DNA of 64,000 nucleotides, taken from NCBI RefSeq assembly GCF_000237925.1, contig NC_031496.1, forward strand, positions 25,537,510 to 25,601,509. Reading direction: 5' to 3'. This DNA is from Schistosoma mansoni. Its lineage: Eukaryota; Platyhelminthes; Trematoda; Strigeidida; Schistosomatidae. Shown here one piece after another: positions 24,337-36,735 of the stretch. Under the pieces are notes generated by a model. The model ran no database searches, had not been told where the DNA came from, and worked only from the letters and a program-made list of their open reading frames with translations. Position 1 is the stretch's first letter. Each line of letters begins with the position of its first letter. The position numbers and the translations under genes are program-made.

Positions 24337-24545
24337 CTATACCGATGGCCAAGGTAGCGAGAGTGGTTGTACAAACTTCTTTTGGACACAAAGGTTCGGT
24401 TTGTGTATATGAATTGCGATGGATTCAGCTATGTGTAATAGACGAGCTCGTAAACCATGTGGCAAATTTGATGGAATATGGTAGATAACCTTAAAAGCTT
24501 TATTCAGTTCAACCTGATGACCTGTGTCCACCAAGTGAGCGAGAA
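24337..24545 (-). mobile_element. Penelope-like element C-terminal fragment
   Basis: On the minus strand the frame begins HLVDTGHQVELNKAFKVIY and continues through a RLLHIAESIAIHIHKPNLC stretch. This matches the region after the GIY-YIG core in Penelope-like proteins (H..ETGH.., ..R...EA..I....N.). It is a fragment only, and in the opposite orientation to the fragment at 20.8-21.2 kb. Confidence 0.55.
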
Positions 24546-26320
24546 TAGAACTCTTAATCCCCTTTATCTATCCTTTGGCCAACCACGACGGATGAATATT
24601 ATTTCAATGTGTGTTCAAGTATATTTCACTCTTATTATATTGTCAAGAAATGTTGACATATGTGTAGATAGCGTCGAGTCGTGAGTGACTATGATCTCCA
24701 CTACAATAAGATTACGTGCCCAAAAACGACTTGGTCCCTTTGATAACTCGCAAACCAGAAGACTGTAACTGGTCCAGATAAAGTATATTTATTGGCGATC
24801 TCATGGTATCGAATGAATACCTAGACGTACCAAAGATTACAGGCAATAAGAGCAGAGCGTAAGAAAGTTCGAAACAACAAGATGGAGAGCGGAACAAGAA
24901 GTGACTTTGATACAGTACGATTACGGTAAAACAATCACTGGTACAATTGGTGATAATAATAATTGTTTCCATTATACCAATCGTGTTCACGTCGAGAAAA
25001 GCAGGTCACTACATATGAATGAGCGATATTCAATTCTTAATAAATTTTCTTCATTCGCTATAGTCACACATCCAAATTAGGCAAAAATAAAATGCTCCAA
25101 TTCAAGGAAGATACAACTTTTAAGACGATGTCATAGGATTATGAGAATAATAATTGATTACAGGGTTTAGTAAATCATAATGTTTGGTGAAAGATTGAAT
25201 GGTACTTTAGGTCAATGAACTTGTTTCATTGTGTTTGTAATGAATGGTAATGCAATGAAGCAGCACAGTGGCGTCAACATCAGTATGTAGTTGAAAAATG
25301 AGACGTTACATAATTTTAATGATCTAAATTGCCTGATGATAATTACCTCTGTAAAATGGATTCATAGAATTCTGAACATCTTTAATGGTCCTTACTTTAT
25401 TCAAATTTATCAAGAGTGCAAGTTGTGTAACTTGACTTTACAGTGATAATTATCATATTATCAGTGGTGATTAGCTTACAAATAGCCTAAACGAATATTC
25501 AGTAGGCGATTGCAAACTGTGTATGAAGCAGTAACTCATTAGATAAATAGATGTCATAATTCTGAATGGATTAGATTCCAAAAATTATAACCTATTGACG
25601 AGCATATCTTGGTAACTTCCTGTAGTGGTGGTCGAATTCTATGTGACTAATAGTCTCAATGATCCAATATTATGATATAATCTGTTTCATAATAAACAGT
25701 TTTCACCGACATGAGGTTCTTATACACTGCCTATTCTTGAAACTAATGTTCAATCAATCATTCGTTTATCACGTTTTCATTGAGTTGGTTACTAGTGGTT
25801 TTTTTACTTCAAATGTGAAAAATGAAAACGGTTAGGCACTAATTTGCAAACATTTCATACTGTGACAACATTCTTATAATTATATTAGTTAAGTATACCA
25901 TTACCTACTACTTCTATTGTTATGTCACTTCAAAAGTTCAGCATGATTCCATTAAAATTCCGTGGAACAGATCGAATCCATTTTCTTAATCATGTTAAAT
26001 TTTGATTATCAATTCATTGAAATAAACTAATTATTCACATTTTCAAAAAAAATTGAATGGAAAATGATGGAGACTCTGTTCATGAAATGCTGAGTTACGA
26101 TCTACTGAAATTGTTCACTTGTTGAACACAAATAGTGTTGGTATTAGTTGAATATTACCGAAGGTGTAGGATGTTGTTTTCTGAAAACAGGACTAAACAC
26201 GGTCAAAATAGTACAGGTATTTCTAAACAACTATCTACGCAAGATATTCAATTTCTAATGGTCGGATGTCATCAGCAACAGCCTACTGTGGCAGAGAATA
26301 AAACAATTTTCAAATGAAGA
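24546..26320. other. AT-rich intergenic, no gene recognised
   Basis: Both strands were read. ORFs are short with no motif. The piece 24750-24930 might continue the Penelope fragment, but I could not confirm it. Otherwise nothing stands out. Confidence 0.3.
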
Positions 26321-26324
26321 GGAA

Positions 26325-26610
26325 ATTAAAAAAAGACGATGAAAGTGTGTAGGACATACATTACGAAAATTACCAAACTGCATCACGAAGCAAGCACTGG
26401 CTTGGAATCATGATGGGAAGTGGAAAAGAGGAAGGCCAAAGAACACATTACGCCGGTAAATATAAGCAGACATGAATAGTACGAATAGCGACTTGAAAGA
26501 AGTAGAATGGATTTCCCGTGACAGGGTGGAATTGAGAATGCTGGTGGGCGGCCTATATTACTCAATGAGGTGTGACAGGCGTAGGTACTTAATTCAGACG
26601 AACAAAAGGA
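26325..26610 (+). mobile_element. RTE (SR2-like) LINE, 3'-end fragment
   Basis: The reading [11 protein letters not shown], then [21 protein letters not shown], then RVELRMLVGGL is the C-terminal end of the RTE protein. The same wording appears at 43.8-44.0 kb ([16 protein letters not shown]) and in the 20.6 kb copy. It ends with the shared tail 'tgacaggcgtaggtactta'. It is 5'-truncated, as usual for LINEs, with a stop inside. Confidence 0.78.
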
Positions 26611-26673
26611 GAGGTTTATTGTTCGTATCATGTTTGATTGGAAACAATTGTCTTCAAAAGGTTTAAGGGGCAT

Positions 26674-28099
26674 TTATGCGGGTATATCAAATGTTGTATG
26701 TGCTTCATAATAACGAACTGATTCATTTCTTGATAGGGTATTACTCGGTTATCAAAAATACATAAGGCCGTATGTAGTAATCTCAAATATTTGGGCTGTA
26801 GTTTATCTATGTCTGTGTCTGAGTTTGGAGTATTTTATTCGTTTTCCTCGAGTACCTATCATGAATAATACGTATGTTCCAACAGTAGGTTCAGGACTAA
26901 TTTCAGGCGGGTCGATAGAATCCAATTATCTTCAGATATAAGACATTATATCAGGTACCTGTTAGTGTAAACATTTCGAATTTTAATTATAAGTCAGAAC
27001 TCAGATATTTGTAATAGCGATAGTTAGTATAAGTTTGGATGCTTATAGTTGATACTTGCTGAAAAGTGTAAGTGAACACAAAGTATGAGCCTAACGCTTC
27101 TTATTAAGTTCATCATCATTAAATAGTTTTCACCAACACCAATGCTAGAAAGTCATCATTTACCTACTGTTGTTTAACTTCCAGAGATAAACATATGGGA
27201 CCTGGTGAGAAGCAACGAAGTTCGGTCATCTCCACTGTTAAGCCGATCTCACCAATTTTTTCTAAAGCTAGGGAACGAAAAAACACCACTCGGGTCAGTA
27301 ACTACAGTTATTTCATCATTATCATCACAGATGTATTCTAGTTAAATAACTATTGAAAATCAGTTGGCACCGGGTATCAGTTTTGTCCAGATATGTGATC
27401 TCTTAGCATTGTTCTTCCATTGAGGATTAAACACAAGACATTTGGCTTCATGCACAGAGGTCCAACATTTAGGCTTAGATTCATTGCTTAAAGCATACAA
27501 AGTGGTCTTAAACTAACGGACTATGATTTGCTTTCACTCTATCTAAACCTGCTCATTTATTATAACCTGGTGTTTTAGTTTAATACTTAGGTGTTTGATT
27601 GAGTTCTAAGTCTTTAAAATGATCAAAGTTTTAACCGATAAAATTATCAATACTATCGACATTATCCTAAAACTACTTGCCAATAGGTTGTTTTATTTAC
27701 AACTAGTTTGAACCTATCGAATCTATATTTGTAGTTTGTCAAATGTGAGGTTACAGAAGTAGTAGAATGTGAAGTGTCTATACACTTCACTGACACGACA
27801 CCACATTTGGTAAGAAGCAGCATTTCAGTTAACTTCATTTTTGATGAACTAGGAAAGATGAGTGAAAATAGAAGTCTCAAAAATATCATTTATATTTTAT
27901 ATTTTCGATCAATATCATAACCTTAAGTCAAGTAACCCTTGGTTTGTTTTTAGCATTTTTTGAATAGAATACTAGACTCCATTTTTTGTTTAATAAATGA
28001 CAATAAAATAAAAATATGAGGAAGAAAAAATGTAGTTTTATGAAGTTCAAAGCTCTTGAAAAATCAGACATAGTGTCTACATATTTGATCATTTTAATC
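26674..28099. other. Intergenic between RTE fragment and tetraspanin B
   Basis: No gene was recognised. The last part (28099 leftward) should include the 3' untranslated region of tetraspanin B. A short perfect inverted stretch, gaagtgtctatacacttc, lies at about 27772-27789. Confidence 0.35.
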
Positions 28100-29966
28100 T
28101 TAGTCAGAATCGCCAGATTTGATAGCTCGGATAACACAGATAGCGAAAACAATACACAGTGATTGGAGGATATCAACTGAAAATACCGCTACTAAAACGG
28201 CAACAATATACTTTCCAAAGAAGGAGATAACTTTGTTTGAACAACCCTGAAATTCAAAATAACGTTATCACATTTAACATAAATAGAGAATAAGTTGCAG
28301 GAAATAATTGCCCTATTTATGCTGCTACAAGTCCAAACTTTTCAACATCGGATATATGGTATCTTAGGCACATGGTCTTTGTTTTAGAAATGAACGGAGC
28401 TAATGTGTAGTATGCAGGATTGGTTGGAAAAGTTGGTCATCAGTTTGAAAATTCAGCTATGTTTATACCATGCCTCACTCAGAAACAACACACTTTGGTG
28501 GCGAGCAAGTGAAGAAAACATTTATGATTTGACGTGCTTCTCAGTCAAATACAAAAATTACTGGTTTAGGGCATCTATGCATGACTGTAAAAAGTGAAAG
28601 TATGAGTCAAGCCACATTCATAACGACTAAACATATCTGTCGTCGTACTGAAAACTGTGTCTACTATGCAATCATTATTCTTTATTGAGGACTCATTCAA
28701 AAAAAGGCCTGGTAGTAAGCATGTGGTCAGACATGATTCACTTAAAAATCAGATCTCTACAACCGTGATCACCACAAAAAGTCAGTGTGCGATACTCATC
28801 AAGTTAATGGACGATATTGGGCCCAACGTCTGAAAGTATGAATATGAACTATCAGATTTAGTTGTGGCTTGAAATACTTGAATCCTGAAGTGTATAAGTC
28901 AACAGTATAGGTCAACGGACCTCTTGTTCTATTAATAACAGAAGATCAGGTTCATAAATTCAGGAAACAGTAAGTCCTTAGCAGTCGCGTTGGCTGAAGA
29001 CTGTAGTACTTTGAAATTTACTGTTGATAGGCAATTCGAAAAACATTTTGTCCAGATTTGAAGCTTATACAAACGTTCAAACACACTGTGACGTTGAAGT
29101 TGATGTACTGGCTTCCACTCATGGACCAGTGATTGTAAGTTTCTCTCTTTCGGTGTTCGTTATTATTGCAACATATTTTGTAGGTTTAAACATCTTTGAA
29201 ATATTAAATACAATAGACTTATTAGAAAGATAGGACATTTTTTTCTTGATCTAACATCAGATCTCACGGACTTTTGTAAAAAGATAAAACCAAAAGGGAT
29301 ACTTTGAAGACTGAACAAAATTCTTTTCAACTTACATCTGAGTAAGTAACCTTGGATGTTGTATTTTTACATGAATCGGGGATGGTTTGTCTAATCGATG
29401 TGTAGTCGTTTGACGATTCAGAGCCGCAACATTGAAACTAAAAGGTAAAAAACAGTTAATTGTGGCATACCTCTCGTTGTATCTTGTCTAAGAATTTCTT
29501 GAAATTCGGATTCTTGTCATATTCAGAAACGAAGCTCTTAACCAAAGATAAGAATTGAGTTTTCACGTCTTCTCTTAGCACGGCTGCCGCTATTCCTGCT
29601 GCTGTTTCAGCTGCAACCATAACTGAAAGCAGAACTGTGTACTTGATTTTTAAAATTAGTGAATATATGAATTTACCACGATTAGACAATAAGTATTTTC
29701 AGTAGATAACCCACAAACTCCGAGAAATCCAAGCAAAAGTAGGAAGCATCCAAAGACTATTACGAAGATTAAGAGACAATTGATATTTGAGTCGTTTTCG
29801 GAAGAATAATTATTAATAGCAATTCGAGAGAGACTTCCGATCACTATTAAAGCAATTCCACATGCCTTTCAAGAAAAACGTTTTCATCATATGTTATCTA
29901 ACTTACGAAAATAAGAATATTGAATATCATTAAAAGAATCTTCAGACACTTATAACCACAGGCCAT
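28100..29966 (-). CDS. Tetraspanin B (TSP-2-like family), complete 222-residue gene
   Basis: Five exons, all phase 0: 29966-29907 (MACGYKCLKILLMIFNILIF, TM1), 29865-29677 (TM1 end, small loop, TM2 with GFLGVCGL), 29641-29471 (TM3 and large-loop helices), 29437-29336 (FQCCGSESSNDY ... PDSC) and 28246-28100 (GCSNK, TM4, tail RAIKSGDSD, stop). Introns use GT-AG: 41, 35, 33 and 1089 nt. The total of 222 residues fits the family. The large loop has the CCG motif, the PxSC and the final GC that form the disulfides. The protein should sit in the plasma or tegument membrane, where tetraspanins build microdomains. It is the better-preserved member of a tandem pair with tetraspanin A. It is similar to vaccine antigen TSP-2, but I cannot say which paralogue it is. 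Confidence 0.92.
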
Positions 29967-30678
29967 ATTTGAAAGTTTACACAGAAACAGCTTATGAAGT
30001 TTATATATCTTCAGGGTCGTCCTTGATCTTCAAAATATTAATGGCGTAGCTTAACAAGACTCTGGTAGAAAAGTAGATTCACATGAACAATACTTGAACG
30101 CTCTCACTGAACCGAATTATTTTTGAGAAGAAATTTTAGTATGGCTACTGTCTGACGTTTGTCAAGCTGTAGATATACGTGTCATTTGTACTAATTGATG
30201 ATTCCTTTGTACTTGATTGGGCGTTTATTACGACCATCAAATATATTGCGTTTGCTTGAGGTCATGTAGTTCTACTTGCCCTAAATTGTACTATTTCGAA
30301 ACTTCTTAGTTGGCACATAGATTCGAATAGTAATAACGCGCTTTTCGAACGGGAAGTTTAGTCCTAACGTGATTTACATTTCTCAAACTTTTGCTGTGTT
30401 CTTACGCAACAAAAGTACCATTTCCGATCTAAAGAATCTATTCTGAGCTATACGTTCGTTAGATTACTTCTTTTTTTGTGTTTCACTCAAATTAATAGTT
30501 AACTGTGGTTTTGCCTCAGCTCACTATCGGTTTTTTTTTATAGTTTTCACGTAAAGGCTAGCTTTAGCTTATCGTTAACTGTTTTTATACATTTTTGCCA
30601 GTTTTTGTTTACTGTGTGTTTTTTTTAACGGTCCTAAATTTACTGCTTGTATTTTTAAGACAGTCTAAATCACTAGCC
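29967..30678. other. Upstream region of tetraspanin B and 5' part of LINE ORF1 unit
   Basis: It should contain the tetraspanin B promoter (minus strand), but no motif was singled out. From about 30470 the T-rich sequence leads into the PHD-finger ORF on the plus strand. Confidence 0.35.
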
Positions 30679-31644
30679 ATGAAAAATTCATGCAAAAGAC
30701 CTGGTTGCCGTTTTGCCGTTACATCTGGCATGCAATGTGACAACTGTAAAGGTTGGTTCCATGAGGCATGTGCAGATCTAACAGCAGCAGCCTATAGCAG
30801 ACTCAGCAAGTCTGATCGTAGGTGGGTATGTGTTACCTGCAACACTGATACGGTAGTTATGTTGGGTACCATCATTACTTTATTGACAGGTCTGAGAGTT
30901 AAGTTGTCCAAGAATTTGGTAAATGATAGCATCATGACGGGTAACAAAGCTGGAACGCATAGGGCAAACAAGAAAAAAGATACTGACAGGTCGGTTATCG
31001 ACGGTGCTGTTAACAGCACGAGTGATGATGTGCTGAAACTCAACACCATCTTAACATCGACTGTCATCGACTCCCTCAGTAAACTTGGGTCCCCCAGGAA
31101 ACAGTCCTTGAATGAGACAGTGGTTCCCAAAAATCCTGTAGGTGGATGGACTCACGTTAACAGGAGTAATAAAACCCAAGCGTCCCCGCCGAAACCGAAC
31201 GTCCCAAGTATCGTGCGGAAATCAGTTGATGCTCTGGCTGCACAGTCTACCCCCAAGACTGTCCGCCCGGTCATCACTGAGCCTAGGAAACGAAAACGCG
31301 CCTCGACATCCAAACAACAAGATACCAAACCTAGACGCCCTGGAAAACCTGGGAAATCAATTACGGTTCGTGACGACTCTGTCATAATCATGAACCTTAT
31401 TGACAACCCCGACCTTCCTCTCAGTTTGCAGGACAAAAATGATAGGATGCTCTGGGGAGAACTAAACAAGAGGCTTGAACTCCCTAGAATAGAGCCTTTG
31501 ACCGTCACACGGCTCACTCGGGGGAAGGACTCTAATCACCTAAACCACCCGAGGCTGCTTCGTGTTACACTTAAGAATGCCTCCGACGTAGAGGACGTCC
31601 TGCTAGCCAGTCACTTACTGAAGTTCGATGGGAACGTAATGTAG
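30679..31644 (+). CDS. PHD-finger ORF1 protein of a CR1-type retrotransposon (LINE ORF1)
   Basis: From the first ATG at 30679 the frame gives 321 residues. Residues 5-54 form a PHD-like zinc finger: CKRPGC, then MQCDNCKGWFHEAC, then RWVCVTC, giving the C4-H-C3 pattern. A Ser/Lys/Arg-rich middle follows. The C-terminal domain has NDRMLWGELNKRL, VTRLTRGK, then HPRLLRVTL and VEDVLLASHLLKF. PHD fingers at the N-terminus of ORF1 are known in CR1/L3-type LINEs, and no endonuclease or RT follows here. The frame is intact for over 300 codons, unusual among the debris. It stops just where LTR-like sequence begins, so the rest of the LINE was probably displaced. A domesticated host gene is a less likely alternative. 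Confidence 0.65.
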   Translation: MKNSCKRPGCRFAVTSGMQCDNCKGWFHEACADLTAAAYSRLSKSDRRWVCVTCNTDTVVMLGTIITLLTGLRVKLSKNLVNDSIMTGNKAGTHRANKKKDTDRSVIDGAVNSTSDDVLKLNTILTSTVIDSLSKLGSPRKQSLNETVVPKNPVGGWTHVNRSNKTQASPPKPNVPSIVRKSVDALAAQSTPKTVRPVITEPRKRKRASTSKQQDTKPRRPGKPGKSITVRDDSVIIMNLIDNPDLPLSLQDKNDRMLWGELNKRLELPRIEPLTVTRLTRGKDSNHLNHPRLLRVTLKNASDVEDVLLASHLLKFDGNVM

Positions 31645-31649
31645 GATCA

Positions 31650-31990
31650 TCAACGTTGATGATTTATGTCAAAATGATTGGGGGCCTACTATAGTTAGAC
31701 GAGAATGGTGACGAACCAACTAATACTGAAGTCACACCTCGCGACCGGCCCTTACGTGGATTGAACCATCGACGCATCAAAGGATCATGGACGCTATGGA
31801 GACTGTACAACACAAAAGACGTTATTACAAGAATATATTAGTTAAGGTACAACCACGAAATTACAGAAGTGAAAGAACAACCACTGCCGCGTGGGCCAGT
31901 CCATGGCACATCAGTGATTGATGCGCGTTGACTATCCTTGACTTTGACAGGGATCAATGATCTGTTCGATATTCAGTGACCCTACAATAC
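31650..31990 (-). mobile_element. LTR-like sequence with adjoining purine-rich tract (Ty3/Gypsy-type fossil)
   Basis: On the minus strand a purine tract, tggtgggggagtattg, at about 32000-31985 is followed by a GC-richer ~335-base unit ending near 31653. This is the layout of a polypurine tract followed by a 3' LTR of a Gypsy-like element. The plus-strand ORF1 of a LINE stops at its edge, so it appears to have inserted there. No partner LTR was recognised and the element is not whole. Family assignment is tentative. Confidence 0.45.
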
Positions 31991-33436
31991 TCCCCCACCA
32001 GATTCAACGGCCGTTTGAATCGATACCAAACATGTTGGGAGTAGTCGCGCGCCGGAGGTTGCCAGACGATTAATATGAATCCTCCGGGTATTGCCGAGCT
32101 GTAAGAGAAATGGAAAGGAGGCTGCAGAAGCTGATCGGGAGACAACGAGTAATAACACGTAACAAGGACGTTGGTTGAATGTTAAGCGATCAACCATAGA
32201 AATAATAGAAAAAGAAACATTTTGGAGTTTTATCAAGTAGCGTTGAAAAATAAAGCTATGACAAGTGGTTGAGTTCCTCAGATGAGAAACGTTAAGTTTT
32301 CCGCAAGAGTAGTGACGTCACAGTGATAGTACGATAAGTGTATTATCAATTGATGCCAATGCTTGTACTGCTATAGGTTCAGAGTAGAAAGTCAGTAAGT
32401 GTCGTTGAAAAACTGTTCGTAAGCGTCGATTTCTAGTTATATCTATATTTAACAGACTAACTGTAAGTACAGAAGTATAACCGTGAAGATAAGTCGTGGT
32501 TTCCTTGTGCGAAGCTTCTCATCAACTTGCAGTCAGTTTGGAAAAACTGATAACTGCTGTGAAAATCAATAAGGGTCGAAGAATACAAAGCGAGAGCGAA
32601 GGTGGCACGATGAAGTCTCTAAAAGATGATAAACGGTGAGTCCTGCACGTGTGTTTGATGAGTGAACCGAAAAATGTCGAAAAGAACATAAGAAACCAAG
32701 AGTGTCACTCTGGACTCATGTCAATGATATCGGTGAAAAATGCTGTCAGTGTTGGGGTCGAGACGACAATATCTTGTCAGTTTGCAGGAGATGAGCTCGA
32801 CTGCGTAAACCGATGATTCGCGTGAATGAGTGTCGTCAAACCACCAATTGAACTGGACATACTTTAGATCGTCAAGTAGTTGAACAGCCGATTGATGTAC
32901 CAAAATCATCTGTTAGATAACAGCCACGCGGAAACAATACTTCATAAGATAAAAATACGACGTCGAATTTGAGTAACTACAATAGTTCGAATGTGTTGTA
33001 ACGTCACATCGAAGTAACATCATACTTTCGTATACTGACAATTCTACTGAACGTTCGTTTGGGCATCGTTAATAATAATAATAATAATATTCTGAAAATA
33101 ATATTTACAGAATTCACACCAGTTTACAGGCATGATCAGATTGTTATAAAAATCAACATTTAATGTAGAGAACAAACATGAATTATAGGAAAGTTTTATG
33201 TTTGCTGGTTTAGTAATTGATAAACAGTTTAAATATGGCATATATCATGGCAAGCCAATGCAACACCAGGGAACTTGTCATTTTTTCATCAAGTGGATAG
33301 CCTGATGATTGACCAACATTGTTCTGTAAGGTTATTACCAGTGCCAGAACGAGTTATTATTAATTATCTACAACTAGAGAAAGTAAGATTAAAGCAAAGA
33401 GCACGGAACAACAAAACAACGATAGCAAGTAAGAGG
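31991..33436. other. Possible body of the LTR-like element, then AT-rich flank
   Basis: The stretch from 32000 to about 32950 is less AT-rich than its surroundings and could be further sequence of the LTR-like element, but I see no protease, RT or integrase motif. From about 33000 it is AT-rich, with an ataataataat run near 33070. The 33240-33436 piece is the downstream flank of the CR1 copy. Confidence 0.35.
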
Positions 33437-35031
33437 TTAAACATTTAAAGTTCCTATAATCTCACTTGTGGAGTAAGATACACTTGCAGGCGCTAGAGCA
33501 TTTAATGCATTTTCAGAGGAGCAAAAAGCATTAATTGAGCGAACAAACAATGGGAGAGAGTTTAACATACGGATAGTTTGGGGTAAATTATTCCAGAGTC
33601 TAGAAAACTTACAGGTAAAGTAATTCATATAGAGAGAAGATCTAGAATATGTTTGTTTCGCTAAAGACAAGGAGTTACGAATGTCGTAATGTGAAGCCTT
33701 AGCATATTGAATCGCCTGACTGGATGTGAAGGAGAGTTTGTTAAGTATTTTGAAAAAGAAGATAAGGTTAAGTTTGAGTCTCCTCATCCATAAAGGGTCA
33801 AGCCCTAGTTTACTACACCTCGAATTATATGTCAAGACACTATCAGTTCCAAGAGTACGAAGTGTAAATCTTCTCTGTACTGATTCCAGTCTTAATTTAT
33901 CCTTTATGCGCGTGCTACTAAGGAGAAACGCGCAGTATTCGAGGAGTGGTCGAACACAGACTTTGTACATTAGAATACGAGATTCGCTGTTATGAAGGTT
34001 TCGAGTTATGAAACCTATAAGGCGTTGAGACTTGGACGTTTGTTTCATTACCTGTTCAGTAAACGACAAGTCATCGGAGTACCTAAGTCCTAGATCTACT
34101 ACTGTGTGTAACCTAGATAACATTTCCCCATTTATGGTAAGATTAAGGTTGAGTGATGTATCACCGAAGCATAGCCAACCACATTTAGCTGTGTTGAGCT
34201 CCAGCTGCCATTTTGAGCACCACTGTGCTACCTTGTTAAGCTCCGTGCTGATGCAATTTCGAATATTGCTCAGCTCATGTGGAGAAAATGAGTACACCAC
34301 CTTAAGATCGTCTGCAAACAAAAGGGACTTACCCACACTAAAACACTCACAAATATCATTAATGAAAACTAAAAAGAGCAAAGGACCTAAGACACTACCC
34401 TGAATTACCCCACTTTTAACAGGGACTGCGTTCGACAATGAAGAGTTGATTTTAACTATTTGATGTCGATTGCTGAGGAAGGAATCAAACCAGGCTAGTA
34501 ACGGGTTTTCGACCCCATAAGATGCGAGTTTACCTATGAGAAGTTGGTGGTTGACCATGTCGAATGCCTTAGAAATGTCCAGGTATAGCACTAATACTAG
34601 ATATCCTTGGCTACGAAGCGAATAGACTAAATTAAAGAAGTCAAAATGACATGTCATACAGAATCGATTTTTAAGAAATCCATGTTGCGAATCATCAATA
34701 AATTGTTCAGTCAATAAATAGTTGGATAGTTCGTCACTAATAATTTTTTCCATAATCCTAGAGATAACTGGAGTAATATTTATTGGCCGATAGTTGTTCA
34801 TGTCAGTCTTATCTCCGGATTTGTAACGTGGTATGATGTACGCGGTTTTCCAACGGTCAGGATAAGAGCCTGATTCCATAGAGAGGGTAAACAGTTTAAG
34901 GAGAAGAAGTTGGATATCTGGACCACCATATTTGTAGAGAAATGATGAAATCCCGTCTGCACCGTGACCTTTCGAAACCTTGAGCTTATTTATAACCTTA
35001 CTAATTTTCAGACATGTGAAGGAGATAGATG
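33437..35031 (-). mobile_element. 5'-truncated CR1-type LINE with intact RT frame (second copy)
   Basis: The RT frame (34879-33437, 480 residues, continuing upstream in frame through KGHGADGISSF) has LDISKAFDMVNHQLL, GVIQGSVLGPLLFLVFINDI and FADDLKVVYSF. It ends SEIIGTLNV and a stop. Homology with the 11.4-15.8 kb copy stops abruptly at 35031 (after ggagatagat), so the insertion is 5'-truncated in the RT linker. The RT is uninterrupted and about 95% identical by eye to the other copy, pointing to recent activity of this family. Confidence 0.9.
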
Positions 35032-36735
35032 TTACTTTCTAGTGCTTTCATGACTGGTCTCCTGACACACCTAATAGTTGATGTTTGACGTCGTTACACT
35101 GCTTTTAGTTATGATTTTCATCTCATCCTTCTGAATTTTTACTGTTCAAACTCTCATTCTATCATAAAGTTTTACTACAATGACGATTTATTTTACATTC
35201 TATGGGTCACATTTATAATATCAATAATTCTTATGCTTTTTCGCAGGCATAGTTATCGAAACATTTGCACACTTTTCGACGTCAACCTAATATTTGTAGA
35301 ATCCAAAATAAGGTTTGGACTAACGAATAACTGTCTAGGTAGCTTAAATACGTACTATTTTCCAGTTGAAACCAAAACAAGGTGTTTGGATAAATGACGG
35401 TTCCAAATTTCAGTACAAATATAAATGTACATTATTACATGAACAAAAATTACCACTCAGTTATTCAACCAATGTTTGTCCAACTAGTAATCAAATCTAA
35501 ATTACAATAAATAGACAAATTAATAAGGAATGTAAGAAAGTTACCGAGTGCACCAAATAGATCTTATTCTATCTTTTCTGGATAGAGCATGTACAAATTC
35601 GTTCGAAAGATAACATTTGGTTGCCTTACAACACAGTGTCTTCAGTTCTGGAAGAGTGCTTTATTCCACAATCCCACTCATTGCAAGCAACAAAATCGAA
35701 GGGGGATCAATATGGCTGCCACCAAGACTAAGTGTAAACTGAAACAACATAAATGCAGTTCAGGAAGAGACGTGGGAACGTAGTGAATGCGTAAGGAGAA
35801 TAAAATCTATGATAAAATACGAATAGTACCATCTCGAACGGAATCAAAAGGACTAACAAAAAGTATACACAACTGAAGAAATTAATAGAAATAAATAACA
35901 AGTGTATACATGGAGGGATTTTCACACACACAACCTTCAGAATGGATCATACAATATTCTACATCATATAACAAGCCTGTTAAAATACAGTGAATATCCT
36001 GAAGACGTGAGTGAAACTATTACGCAGTCACAGTATTTACGCATAAATAGGTTGTTCGTAAATAATAATAGTGAACATTTTCTGAGATTATTTATATGAA
36101 CTTGTCACCTCCAGTATATCTACGTTTGTCAGTAACAAGAATACTAATGTAGCGTGTGGTGATCTATACCTGAGTCCGTGTTTGGCAGTTTATAAGACAT
36201 GGATTTAGGGATTTCTCGTCTCAGTGAATATAAACAGTGCTCCATGGAAAAACAAAGATCAGTCAAAGCGGTGAGGCCTGTTGAGCGTAGATATTATTTT
36301 CCTTAATTGTGAGTTTCTAACTTACAACACCTCACACAAACCACAGCAAAATATAATTGATCTGCAGTAGATTCAAATTATTATTGGAAACCTCAATCAT
36401 ATATTTACTCAAACGCATGTTCATCTGAATAGGAGGGGAGATATGATATAACAGGAACCTGCTCCAGTTCTATTAAATCTGTTAAGATATATTGATGATC
36501 CCCGGAAAATTTTAGTTCCCTGGTTCTCATTCCTGTTGACGTAAAAATGTGAGAAAAGGATTTTAAACTACCTGATATTGCTGTAATATGAATTACGAAT
36601 ATCAGTCTACATTTCAACCCTTAAAAACGCATAATCATGATCTTTGATACGAAAAGAATGCATACTTTGTCGTATGTTGTATCAGACGTGCTTCTTTCTG
36701 GATCACAGCTGACCAGGTTTTCCAGGACTACATAA
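35032..36735. other. AT-rich intergenic, no gene recognised
   Basis: About 35090-35180 resembles 9770-9870 and 880-965 (dispersed repeat). Other ORFs (35589, 35902) have no family motif. Nothing else is recognised. Confidence 0.35.
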
